This document shows positions 22,401 to 33,400 of a DNA stretch of 64,000 bases, one piece after another (positions within the stretch are counted from its first letter, which is position 1; each line of letters starts with the position of its first letter). Under the pieces are notes generated by a model. That model was not told where the DNA came from. It saw only the letters and a program-made list of their open reading frames with translations, and ran no database searches. The position numbers were made by a program, and so were the translations under genes. The stretch comes from Yamagishiella unicocca (lineage: Eukaryota > Chlorophyta > Chlorophyceae > Chlamydomonadales > Volvocaceae): the NCBI GenBank assembly GCA_003116995.1, contig BDSL01000004.1:124001-188000 (forward strand). The letters are read 5' to 3'.

Positions 22401-24115
22401 CCTGCCCTCCCCTCCGCACCTCCCGCAGTGTGGCCAGCTCCCTCCAGCCGCTGCGACGCCAGGTGCCCCGGGACAGGTCGAAGCCCTCGTTGCTGTCCAG
22501 GAGGGCTGCGGGGGGCGGGATGAGGGGTGAGGGGAGGCGGGCGGAAGGACTCTGATCTTGAAGCGGCTGTTCAGGTAGCGGCTGGGGCCGGGTACCATCC
22601 CCCTCCCGTTCCTCCCCCTCGCCATGCCTCCAACTCTCCCTCCCCCCCCGGGCGACCCACAGTTGAGGTCATCGAAGGCCATCTCTCCCTGCTCCAGGTT
22701 GTCCATCACCTCCCCCATCTGCGCCTCGAACTGCTTCACGATGTCGTCCGCGATGCGCTCCAGCTGGGCGGAGAGGGCCTGCTGGGCGGGGTCCACCTGG
22801 GCGCTGGGGGGAGGGGGAGGGGGGGGGGGGGTCTGAAGAGAGGTGTCCTGCCCGGGTGCACCACCACCACCACCACCACCACCGGACAGTGCAGACGGAC
22901 CCGCCTGGGCGCCTGCCTGCCTGCCTGCCCGCTGCCACCCGGCGGCCCTGCCTGCCTGCCTGCACCCCTCCCGCCCCTGCCTGCCTGCACCCCTCCCGCC
23001 CCTGCCTGCCTCCACCCCTCCCGCCCCTGCCTGCCTCCACCCCTCCCGCCACTTACTCCTTGGCGTCGCCCTCCATGTCCTGCACGCAGGTGGGTCGGGT
23101 CGGGTGGAATTGGGTCGGGTGGTGTCGGGGGTGCAGGACGTCAAGTCACCGGGCCCACCCAGGTGAGGCGTCACAGGGTCAGCAGCAGCAGCGACCCCGC
23201 GGTGTCCCCCGCGCGCACTCCCTGCCCCTCGCCGCTCCACCCCGCCTGCCGGCACCCCTCCCCTGCAGCCCCCACCCCCCAGACCCCCGCCTCACCTGCA
23301 TCTGGATCTGCAGCTGGCGGCCCTGGCTCTGAGGCGGCTGCTGGTTCTGCTTGGCCTGCTCCATCGCCTGTGTGGCGCGAAGGGGCGAGAGGAACCCGAA
23401 AGTGTGTGGGGCGAGGGGGGCCCACACGGCATGACACGACACGTCAGCACACCGTGTTGCCCGATGACTCATCGCAGCTCAGCTCCCCCCACCCCCCGCA
23501 GACCGGCCTTCTTACGGCCCCGGAACCAGCTTCCCCTGTGCCGTACCTCCTGCATCATCTGCTGCAGCTCCTCCTCGTTGATCTCCTGCAGCCAGGTGGG
23601 AGGACCCGAGTGATGGGAGGGGGGGAGTGATGGCAGGGGGGTTCGAGGGAAACCCGTGGATGTCCAAAACAACCGTTTAAAACAGAAGTTTTGAGATGCA
23701 TGCTGGAGAACTGGGTTGGGGATACGAAAGCCGAAGGTCGTAATGGCAGGGGAGAGGGGGAAGGGAAGAAGAACGGGCCGGCACTGCTGCTGCCCCCAGG
23801 CCAGCACTGCGGCTGCCCGCGGCTGTACCCAGGCCGAGACCGCCAACCTGTGGGGGCCCCGCCCTTCCTCTCGAAATCGGAGCCACATTTGCCCCATCCT
23901 CCCTGGAGCAACACCTCGCTACCCCTCCCCCAATATTCCGATACGTGCCCCCCGAGCCTCCCCCTCCGCCCCCAGTCGTACCATTTGCTGCGGCGGCTGC
24001 TCCCCCTGCTGGTCCGACCCCCCGCCGCCAGCCGCCGAGGCCTGCTGGGACTCCGCACTTTGCTGCTGCTGCTCCTGCTGCTGCGCCCCCTGGCTGGAGG
24101 AGCTCTGCTGCTGCT

Positions 24116-24149
<34 letters not shown>

Positions 24150-25774
24150 GTTTTCCGCTTCCGCCAGCTTCTCCTCGAACTCCTGCAGTCAGGGCGGCAT
24201 CAGCGCAAAGGGGGACAGCGGCAGCAACAGGCTGTCAACCCGGGTAGCGCTGTCGCGGGTAGCTGGTGGAGACCTGCCCGGGCCCGCCTGGGTGCCAGCA
24301 GATACACACCAACGGCCCGGCCTCCGACCTCGCCGGCCAGCCTAGGGTCCCGCCTCCCCTCTCTACTCTACCCGGGCCCCCCCTCTATACTCCCCCCCCC
24401 CTCACGTAACCGGTTCACTTCTGTAAACCCCCCCCTCACATAAGCCAGGCCCAGCAGCTGCTTCATGAGGGTGTCCAGGATGGCGGGGTAGCGGCGGGTG
24501 AAGCGAGGCATCTCCAGGTTCCGGAGCGCGTCCTGGGGAGGGGAGGGGCAGGCGGGGGGGGAGGACCACGTGGGGAGCTGCGTGGGCGACTGGGTCGGAT
24601 GACTGGGTGGGTGGGCGGGTGGGCGGCCAAGGGACGTGGTGGCGGCGACAGCGCACCTGAGACCCCGATGGTCCTCCTCACTTGCAGCCATAAACAACAG
24701 CGCTGCTACAGAAGCTCGCTCCCAACCCAGTTTCAACCCCCCTCCCATACGGCCCCCCGGCACCACACCCCGGCACCTCCCCCCCCCTCCCCCTTTTCAG
24801 CCGCAATCACCGCAAACTTGCTCCGGAACGGCTCCTGCGGCCACTGAACGTCCTCCATTCGGGGCAGCGTTCTGGGCAGTCCGGAGGAAGGGGGGAGAGC
24901 AGCAAGCAAGCCCGTCATTTCGTTTCAGGGCAGGGAAGGGGAGGGGAGGCGCCGACCAGTGCATCGGGGGGATAGCTGCTTCCTCGCTGTGCCGGGCACC
25001 TCCCGGACAGCAAGGAAGCACCAACACGAACCTATCCCAAGGAAAGCCAGCAAGTCAGCCCCCCCCGCCGTCATACCTATGTCGTGTAACCGGTCTTCAT
25101 GCCCCCCCCCGCCTCACCCCCGCTGCAGCGCTATCTTCCAGGCGCTCAGGTCGTCCGCCCGGCTGCGCAGGTCGTACATGCCCCGGGTGCCCGGCAGCTC
25201 CATCAGGGCGTTCAGCATGTCCTCACTCAGCCGGGCGCGATTGGACCAGTCGGGGCCCAGAACCCTGGGGGGGGAGGTGGAGGGGGAGAGAGGGAGGGGG
25301 AGGGGGGGAGGGCACCAGGGGATGGAGCCCGGGGATTGCGGTGCGGTGTGGTGCTGCCCCCTCGCACCCCACCGCCGCGGATTACCGCTTCCAGGAGAAT
25401 CCATATCCGCACACGCGCGTAGAAGCCGCAGTGTCTCCTCCCAGCGTTGACTGCTATCGCTGTTGTGCGGCATAGGATTGTCCGTGCCACCGGCTGCGCG
25501 GCCACGTCAGCGGGTTAGGGAGAAGGGGCCGCAAAGTCACGACTCACTCGAAGCCGAAGGATGGGCGATCCGGATCCACTGAACGCGCCGTAATCGATGT
25601 GCGCTGGTGGGGCTGGATTGGGGTTTGCAAGCCGATTCGACGCGCAGCGCTAGGTAACGAACATGAGCGATGTTCGAGCACGCTGGGGCTGAGCGCCGGG
25701 CGTTGAGATGATCGGCGCTGTTCAACCAGCCGGCAGCCGCGAGCGGCACGGCCATGCCCAGCGAGAGCTTGCAT
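19441..25774 (-). CDS. VWA-domain protein of the ViaA type, probably organelle-targeted
   Basis: Seventeen exons join in phase (762 residues): 25774-25548, 25264-25118, 24871-24811, 24532-24440, 24182-23982, 23585-23547, 23367-23296, 23079-23057, 22803-22661, 22505-22420, 22278-22132, 21857-21468, 21090-21003, 20693-20487, 20282-20149, 19825-19751, 19596-19441. The Arg/Ser-rich N-terminus (MQALAGHGRAARG) looks like a plastid or mitochondrial transit peptide. A Gln-rich middle follows, then LPSEMALLAHGW, as in the helical part of bacterial ViaA. The C-terminal VWA domain has the MIDAS motif CLDTSGSMRG, the threonine in MGGTDVDAPL and the aspartate in MVTDGEI. ViaA works with the MoxR-type AAA+ ATPase RavA; no such ATPase is in this window. 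Organelle location is inferred only. Confidence 0.85.
20030..20145. repeat. CCCTCTCCACCCCCTAC repeats in VWA-gene intron
   Basis: Roughly seven imperfect units of about 17 bp form a pyrimidine-only tract that runs into the acceptor side region of the neighbouring exon. Confidence 0.8.
20712..20778. repeat. Dispersed intronic element, family B (VWA gene)
   Basis: Contains CCGCGAATCCACGGCCGAC followed by CAAGCGCGTTGAAGATG. An inverted copy lies at 56950. Confidence 0.7.
21117..21405. repeat. 21-bp minisatellite, about 13 copies, in VWA-gene intron
   Basis: Units read CAGCAACAGGGGGCAGCACA plus one base, with a few units lacking the CACATCA part. The array fills the intron between exons 21857-21468 and 21090-21003. 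Confidence 0.95.
21876..21960. repeat. Dispersed intronic element, family A (VWA gene)
   Basis: Reads CGAGGAAGACCCGTGGATGC through GCATGCTGGAGAACT to GAAACGAAAG; opposite orientation to the 19276 copy. Confidence 0.8.
22915..23050. repeat. CTGCCTGC-type tandem repeats in VWA-gene intron
   Basis: About five units of CCCCTCCCGCCCCTGCCTG-like sequence lie between exons 23079-23057 and 22803-22661. Confidence 0.8.
23636..23728. repeat. Dispersed intronic element, family A (VWA gene, second copy)
   Basis: Reads TTCGAGGGAAACCCGTGGAT through ATGCATGCTGGAGAACTGGG to GATACGAAAG. The core is nearly identical to the copies at 21876 and 58190. Confidence 0.8.
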
Positions 25775-26120
25775 GGCCGAGACTGGTAGGTAAGGGTTGT
25801 GGTGATAAGGTCACAGGCCAATTAGCATACTACTCCTGCATGGACTGAAATATTATTCCCCGATCGAGTGCGATGTCCAGCCTAGGAGCAGAATGGGTGG
25901 GGCCCTAGCTCCAGAGTCCAGATGACCAGCCGTGCTGACGAGCAAACCAGTTTACCCTACGACATAGCACATGTTAGCGTGGTCACACTTAGCCATATTG
26001 TGAACCAAAGCCTTATACCTGCTATGGCAAATAACTAAACCGCACTTCCGATCGATCCGGGCTATGCCTATGAAGTAAACGGAGCTACCTTTGTCATTTC
26101 GAGTGACCAGACACCTAATC
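25775..26120. promoter_or_regulatory. Divergent promoter region, VWA gene and SPF27
   Basis: Only 346 bp separate the two divergent start codons. Both 5' leaders and both promoters must fit here or overlap. No TATA box stands out. Confidence 0.45.
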
Positions 26121-27406
26121 ATGGCTGCTCCCGCTTTGACACTTGACTACGCAGCGCACGGCGCCGCCAAGGGCTGGAGGGCGAATGAACACTTGATAGA
26201 CGCACTTCCCTATGTTGACCATGTACCAGCAGAGCTTAAACCACAAGTAGACGCCTTGATAGAGGAGGAGAAGCGAAGGAGCACAAAGCTGCCCAGCGAC
26301 TATTTGCGGGAGCTCCCCCCTGTGCGCGCGCCACAGTTCGACGAGCACCCAGTGCTGAAGACCGAGTATGAGCGGTGCGAAAAGAGGCTTCCACGGCTCC
26401 TAGATGGGTTGCGTGGGAAAGCTTTCGCATGCGGTCAGCTGCCGCGCCTGGTGCGCATGCAGGGTACGGTCCAAGCAGCCTATGCAGCCGCTGGACACGG
26501 TGCGGTACCGGCTTGACCCCCCGCCCCAGAATAAGCGGGGTGATGTGAACGCATGGAAACAAGCGCTAGACAACGCGCACAGCCAGCTGGAGCACCAGCA
26601 CTTGCGCATTCTCAACCAGGAGCTGCTGCTGAAGCACGGCGACAAGAGCTGGCGAGCGCAGGTACAGCTCGACGAGGCCAGCGTAAAGTCTCTGGAGCTG
26701 CAGCTGGCGGCCGTTAAAAAGGAGACGGACCAGCTGAACCGGGAGCGCAAGCTGCAGCAGCACGCGGCGGGTGAGCGTGTGTTTCAGGAGGGGCTGTAAC
26801 ATGGGTTTCAGGAGGGGCGGCACACCGGGCTGCAACAGGCGCAGCTGACGTTGGTGGCTGAGCTCCAACGCGCTGCTGCTCCGGCAGCTGAACTCTAACG
26901 GAGCCGCCGGTTGCTGGGTTGCAACCCGGCTTTACCCCGCCCTCCTCATTCCGCTCCCTCCTGCTGCCCACCAGGCGCCGAGCTGTCCAAGCTGGAGCGG
27001 CAGTACCTGGGGCAGGTGAGGAAGAACTACGACATCGAGCGGGCCTGTGACCGGCTGGAGGACGAGGTGGCGGCCATGGAGGCGGAGCTGCAGCGCAGGA
27101 TCCGGGTGGACACGGCGCAGGTGAGGAGGAGGCGCTGGGCCCGGCTGGGGCCTAGACTGGCCGCACCTGAGCTGACCAGGGTTCCGGTGTGCTGTCTGGT
27201 TGCAGGGCGTGGTGGAGGTCGCCAACGGGGAGGAGCCGCTGGCGGAGGGCCAGGCAGCGGAGGGGCCAGCGGAGCCGGCCCCCACCAGCGAACCGGCGGC
27301 GGCTGTTGAGGACACCGTAATGACGGCGGCGGACGGCAACGGCGGCGGCGCTGGGGCAGAAGCCAACGGGACGCACGGGCCATCAGAAACAAATGGGGAC
27401 ACGTAG
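26121..27406 (+). CDS. BCAS2: Pre-mRNA splicing factor SPF27 / BCAS2 (Prp19 complex subunit)
   Basis: Four exons join in phase: 26121-26374, 26463-26770, 26975-27120, 27206-27406 (302 residues). The start is MAAPALTLDYAAHG. Similarity to BCAS2/SPF27 is clear along the core: LIDALPYVD near residue 25, ALIEEEKRRSTKLPSDYL, then DVNAWKQALDNAHSQLEHQ with NQELLLKHGDKSWRAQV. A coiled coil follows, with KLERQYLGQVRKNYDIERAC. SPF27 is a core structural subunit of the Prp19/NineTeen complex in the nucleus, needed for spliceosome activation. The last exon adds an Ala/Glu/Gly-rich tail beyond the animal protein. A TGTAA signal lies about 410 bp after the stop. Function is assigned by family and is confident. 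Confidence 0.93.
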
Positions 27407-27817
27407 GCGGATTGGGAATGACGAAAGGCGAGAGGGGGGGGGCGTAGGGCGGAGTGCAAATGGCGGATCTTGTTGGAGTGTTGCTGACCTGACGTAGTGG
27501 GATAGGGATACCCATGCGGACTGCTGGAAGAATGACAGGACCGTAGGTGCTCTGCGATAGATTGACGTTCATAACCCAAGTCACGACAGGGGGTACTCCC
27601 AGCCTGGGCCAGTGCGGCACCGGGGATAACCGCCGGTAGTAACGGCGGCAACACGGGCTGGGTCGACAGCTGGGCCAGTCTCTGGGTGCCGGCCATGTCC
27701 AACGTGGTGCTGGCCTGGCCGACGAAATCGGAACGTGCTGATTTGGCCGCGTCGCTCACATCGCATGGGAGGCGCCGTTTGGTTGGCAGTGCCTTCCTCG
27801 TGACTGCTGCTGCGCGA

Positions 27818-27822
27818 TGTAA
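27818..27822 (+). terminator. TGTAA poly(A) signal, SPF27 (candidate)
   Basis: The first TGTAA after the SPF27 stop, about 410 bp downstream. TGTAA is the usual signal in chlorophycean algae. Confidence 0.4.
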
Positions 27823-27932
27823 CGGCGCCCAGGGTGCCTGCAAGGTTCTGGTGCCAAGCGGTGGCATGCTGCAATCCATCTCTTTCTCCGGCGAGCGGCC
27901 CCTCACGGCGAGTTTGTCATCATCATGTTATG

Positions 27933-27937
27933 TTACA
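27933..27937 (-). terminator. TGTAA poly(A) signal, MTR3 (candidate)
   Basis: TTACA on the plus strand (TGTAA on the minus strand) about 230 bp after the MTR3 stop. It is only about 110 bp from the opposing SPF27 signal. Confidence 0.45.
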
Positions 27938-28166
27938 CAAAAGACGGGTCAAGGCGGCGGCTCGCGGCTCGAAGGACTCGTCAACAAGCGCTATCTAGCG
28001 AGCCAGCCAGTCAATGCATCGCACCGTTAATTTACGACATGCGGTCCGCATGACACCAGAGGACGGCTTCATCAGCACTGCCTCATGTCCACACCCACAA
28101 GGCGGCCAAACCCTGTCCAACTGAGTCCCAGCCCAAGGGTGCCCGCTCCTCTCGTGCCCCAATGCC

Positions 28167-29487
28167 TCACGCCGCCGGCTCCTCCAGCGCCGCCATCAGC
28201 GCATCCCTCATCGCCGTTTTGAGCTGCCCGCAGCCGCCCATCGCCAGCTCCAGGCCGTCACGCATCTCCGAGTCCGCCCACAGCCCCCGCACGCTGAGCA
28301 GCGTCACCTCGTTGAGCTCCGGCATGAGCGCCACCACCATGCTGCCCGCTTCGCCGTTGCTCTCCTCCAGGCTGGGGTCCAGAAGCAGTTGCCCCTCCTG
28401 CTTGCTCTACGAAACGGTGGGCAGCGCAGGACACGTCTCGGTGCGCGAGGTTAGAGGCAACACTGGGGAGCCGGAAACCTAAGCAGTTCACAACAACGAC
28501 TGTAAAGAGGGGGGGCTATGGCGGCTAGAGCCCGGGCACCGCATCACCCAGTCGCCAACCTTGAGCTTTTAGCAACCACCTAGCCCATTGGAATCTCGCC
28601 CCCCAAGATACGCACCACTTGTACGGCTGGCACCAGGTCGTACACCTCCACCCCTGCATCCGCCAGTGCCACCGAGGCGGCGGTGACGAGCACCGCCAGG
28701 TCCGAGCCGCCGCTCTCCAGCACCATGGCTGACACGTCGAACACGGCCTTCGGGAACTTGTCCAGCTGCACCGAGGCCTCCAGCGCCTGCTGCAGCCCCT
28801 GTGCGATGGAGCCCTCCAGCTGACCCTAAGTGGCCGTGTGGCGTGGGTTCGAGGGAGACCCGTGGAGGCCGTGTGGCGTGGGTGGGGTGCGGGAGGTGGG
28901 GGAGGTTGAGATGCAGCAGCGTGGCGACTGGGCGGCAGGACACTGTTGTGAAGCACTGTGGTGGACAGGTGCGACTCAGGGGGGCGTCCACTAACCTGAT
29001 CTATTTTTGAAAGCTTCAGCGCCGCGAACGATGTCAGGCGGACTTCGCAGTTCAGGCGGCCGGTGTCTGTGAAACCCAGCTTCACCTCGTTCTGGCGTGG
29101 CCCAAACCTGCAGGCAAACGTGCTCCCGTCATGTTTTGTTCACAACTTCCGATGCGGGGGAGCCTTGTCGGAGCGGGGGGCTTGCCATACACACCGCAAC
29201 AAGCATCATGAGCCCCAACCATATCCACTTACACTCCAACCATGACCTTACTAGTCCCGAACTCAACGTAAGCTGAGCCCTTAGCTTGTGAAAGCACGCG
29301 TGTCTTGATGACTGCGTGCGTAGAAATGGCGGCCATTCCGATAGCGTTGGAAAGTGGCAAGGTGATGGTGGTGACTTACTGCAGCATTATATATTCCGTA
29401 TTCTTGCTTACAGACTGCCCTAAACTCCTCGAGCCCTCGTCCGTCGGCGCGGGTTCCTGACGTGCTTGCCTCCATCGGCTCAGCCAT
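28167..29487 (-). CDS. MTR3: Exosome RNase PH-like subunit MTR3 (EXOSC6)
   Basis: Five exons join in phase: 29487-29380, 29279-29233, 29107-28996, 28825-28616, 28406-28167 (238 residues). The start MAEPMEASTSGTRADGRGLE leads into the RNase PH fold, with DGRGLEEFRAVC, GSAYVEFGTSKVMVGVFGPR, TDTGRLNCEVRLTSFA and FPKAVFDVSAMVLESGGSDL followed by SVALADAGVEVYDLVPAVQV. The order and wording match plant MTR3 closely. MTR3 is one of six RNase PH-like proteins forming the ring of the nuclear and cytoplasmic RNA exosome; in eukaryotes it is a structural, non-catalytic member. Length is near that of the Arabidopsis protein. Confidence 0.93.
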
Positions 29488-30418
29488 CTTGTCAAGTACG
29501 TAGTCTGCTCACTGAGGTATTGTAAATAATTTTGTTAATTTGGTGTCAACCGCCGCCACTATCGAGTCTCAAAGCCGCAGATCGATTACCAGTGCGTCGA
29601 TTTCCAGGAAGGAAAGATATAATGTCGCGTGTTTTTAAAAACGTTGATTGCAGCTGTCTACTAGAAAATATTCAAAGCAAAAACAGAAACATGGTTAGAC
29701 TTTTACGTGTAAAGCTGTACGACACGCCGTCGATTCATCACATCACCAGCCAGCTGGCAAGATGGTCAGCCACGCTGCACTAATAACTATCCCAATCCAG
29801 ACGAACGTACGCCAGGAGAATAAGACAGAAATGTCAAAAAAAATTTGCGCGGAAAAACCCCCACAGGTAGCACTAATGAGCACATGAGGCATGGCGCGCG
29901 TGGGAAAACGCAAGGGTGGCAGGAAGGAATGAGTACAGCCCCCGTATTTATGGATACAGCGTAACTGTTGGCAACAGGTCACACCTGCCGCTTCTAAATG
30001 CCCGGCCTGCACCGTCCTGTGACAGCCTCACAGGACATGTTCGGCAAGAAAATGCTCGAACGCTATCTGGCTACCAGAATAAATAGGAAGTTGGTGTCAA
30101 TGGGGGTAACTAGATATGTACATGTCGAATTCTCATACACATGTCAGTCCGTCACACCCTGCTGTATTGCAGAAGGGTGTAAGCAGGACATGAGTAGGCC
30201 GATGACACCTCTGCGAAATGAGATCATGCCCCAATGTCCTGCCCGCCTCTGCGGGGCCTACGTGTTGACGTAAATGCAGCCCATGGACGTCGCGTGTCGT
30301 GGCAATAATATTCGGTACAGTCGGCTCCAGACCTTGGCTCCAGAACCAGTCGACGTGTACGTATCATTTGGATTGTGGTGACAGGCCGTGTGTTTGGTGC
30401 GGAAACAAATCGCGCCAC
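29488..30418. other. Intergenic: MTR3 promoter and 3' flank of the p25-alpha gene
   Basis: This 0.93-kb stretch is AT-rich for the window, with A/T runs near 29620-29700 and 29830. It must hold the MTR3 promoter and the 3' untranslated part of the upstream minus-strand gene. No coding exon or RNA gene was recognised. Confidence 0.5.
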
Positions 30419-33400
30419 TCATGGCCTGCTGTTCGTCAGCATGGGACCTTGGCTCTCCATAATTGAGTTCACAATGTCCTCGCCGGCGACACCCTTTGCT
30501 TCGGCGACCAGCAGTAGCGCCTTCTCAAACGCCTCGAAACTCAGCTTAATCGATCCCTGTCCGGCGAGGCATGTATTGTCACAGGGCAGTAGCTCAGCCA
30601 AACATGAAATACCAACACAGCGCAGCCAACCCGACCACTTATGCGTTGCGGCAATATGGCATCCCCCGACTGGCGTGTCAACCTCACCTTGGCCCTGACG
30701 CGTAGGAAAATCAGCTCAACCTGCACGCTGGTGAAGGTCCTGTCTAGCAGCCCCGTGTCCCGCATCATCTTGATGAACTGCTGTACACCCATCTCCGACC
30801 GCGTGCTGGCTGCGGCTTGCGAGGGCGCACTGCCGGCACCAAACTGCGCCCAGAGCAGCCACATCTCGTGCAATGCGCTGATATTGCCCCCCGAAAGCTG
30901 ACCTGTAGGGTAAGGGCAGCGAGAAACCCCTGATACATACGACACACACTTGCCAGGATTGCGTCAAACGCACTTCAGTATCAACCGAGCACCTCGCAGG
31001 GAGGAGGGTAAACCAATGCCCACATACCGCCAGCAATCGAGCGGCGCCTCCAGGCGCCAGAGAAGCCAGTACTGCCGTTTGGCAGATGCATGCTGCTGGA
31101 GAGCACGGGCAGCTGCTGCTGCACCTTCTCCGCTGGTTTCTCGACGACGGTGACGGTTGTGGGACGGGACACCCTGCAATCAGACACACGCAGTGGCGAT
31201 GGGGAAATGCTGTGTATGCCTCGGAGAGGCACGGGGCAATCTATTCCGCTTCAACGAGAGAGCACAATCAGGGCCCCAGCACAGGACCACGCCCGCATAG
31301 CCGGTCTCACTCCCGGCCCGGCTCAATAATCCCACCGAGCGACCATCTTCCTGGTCTCCGAGCGATCCAGCATCGTCGCCAGGTCATTTCCTCTGCCAGC
31401 TACCTTGGGACCGCCTTTGGCGTACACGCCTGTCAGTGCAACAACGGGCATCCGTTAACGGCTTGTTGGGTTTGTCCGTAGAAACATGACGCTGGCAAGA
31501 ATGTCGCAAGAATGACGCAGAGGTCAGGCCAGTTGGAAACTGATTGTGATTGCATGAAATCACCCCTAACGTTGCCAACTTGAGCCGTGGCGTCGAATAA
31601 AGCCATCGCACTAACCAGTATAAGCGCTCTGCAGGGAACATGAGAATCCGGGGGCACAGGGGTAAGTGTTGCACACGATCCAAGCACTGGTTGCCGCTTC
31701 ACAGCACGCCATCAGCGAACGCACCCGGTCATCATGCAGCCGGACGCTGTCGGCCTTGGTTCCGCGCGCGATGGGGCCGTGGCACGCCAGGATGGTGCGC
31801 ACAAGGCCCTCCAGCGTGACGCCCTTGCGCGCCGCGCATTCGGCAAGAGCTGCGACGAAGCCATCAAAGCTGAGCTTCCGGCTGCCCTTCGGCTTGGCCT
31901 GCAATCGGTTTTTACAAGCAGGGGATGCGGACTGTGCTTCAGGTTCGGGGGCTTAGCCGTAGGGTGGGAGCATAGGCACGCGCGCACACCAAACGTACCC
32001 CTGCGAAGACCAGCTCGATCTCCGCCACCGTCAAGACCTTGTCGGGCAGCTTGCAGTCGCGGAACAGCTTCACAAACTGCCCGCCATCAATCTCCTCCAC
32101 CACCTGTACAAAGAGACCGAGGCGGGTGCAGGATATTCGTCACCTGGGTGGGCTCCTTTGCAATCACGGGCTTCTGACTGCATGGGTTTCTCTGTCAGCC
32201 GTCTGCCGATATGGCACGGACTTACCTGCCGCGTGCCAAACGTGCAGAACTCGTTGAAAAACTGTTTTAGTTCATCTGCAGTAATTGGAAGGCGCGTTGA
32301 GGTTTACTGTACATTATCATACCACTCGCACGGTACCAGCGGTAAGTGACTGTCCGCGTCACCAGCCGCGCATTACGCACCCTCAACGTCGAGACCCAGC
32401 TCCATGCGAAGCTGCTTGGGGGCGTCGCTGTACGTCATGGTGTCATAGTACCTGAGTGGAGCACATGAGAATTCCAACCCATTGGGATGACACGACGCGT
32501 TGACTACGTGCCGGCACTGATCACACTCCGAAACCACACGTGTATGTCCTCCCCCTACCTTGCAAACTCTCCAGGGCTGATACGGCCATCGCAGTCGTGG
32601 TCTGCCAGGCTGAAGGCCAGGCTGACAGCAGCTTCGACCTCCACGGGCCGCTTTCCTTCGAGCGCCCCCATGTCAGCCATGACATCGTGCAGGCTGCTGC
32701 GATTCAGGTAGCCACGACCACCCTTGTCGTACCTACACGGGCAATGATTCGTGGGACGAGGGCGGAAGAGCTGTTTCGAGTGAGTCCGAGAGCCAAAAGC
32801 AGGGCTTACGTGGACAGACTAATAAAATCCACAACTAACACTACATAGGGGCCTCGATGTCCAATTCTTACAGCGTGCCTAGAAGAATCCCTTGCATTCC
32901 CCTGGCTTGCAGCCATCCTGACCGGTCAAAGATGAGTTTGAAGCGCTGCATGTCGGACGGCGCGCCTTTGTTGCTCTGCAGGACTACCATGCGGCTGTAG
33001 TACGCATCGGCAGGGACATTGGCGGGTAGCGCTGCAAGCTCCTTAGACACGGCCTCGGGGCTCACTCCCAGAAGGTTAGCCAGCTCGACAATGTCGTTCG
33101 TCAGCTGTTTGCGCTGGCAGTGTGAGAGAGGAATGGAGGCGAGTTCATACGAGCATCAGGAAAAGTTTGAGTACAAAGCGTGCGGACAGTTTTGGGTTCT
33201 GGAGGACTCCGTCACAGTGCGGCCTTTTTTCACTGGTCGGACGGTCGTCCAGGACAGGTAGACGCCACCGCCACCACTTATCTATACAGTCGCATGTACG
33301 GCACTCACTGAGACATCCGTTAAGCCCTGAGCCACGCTGCCACCGCCGATGCGCTTCAGGCAGCGGCGCAGGTTTCGGTTGGCGTCCAGGTAAACGCCGC

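Noticed and set aside
28845..28870. GGGTTCGAGG motifs considered as tRNA T-arms
   Set aside because: No cloverleaf can be built around them; they belong to the family A dispersed element.
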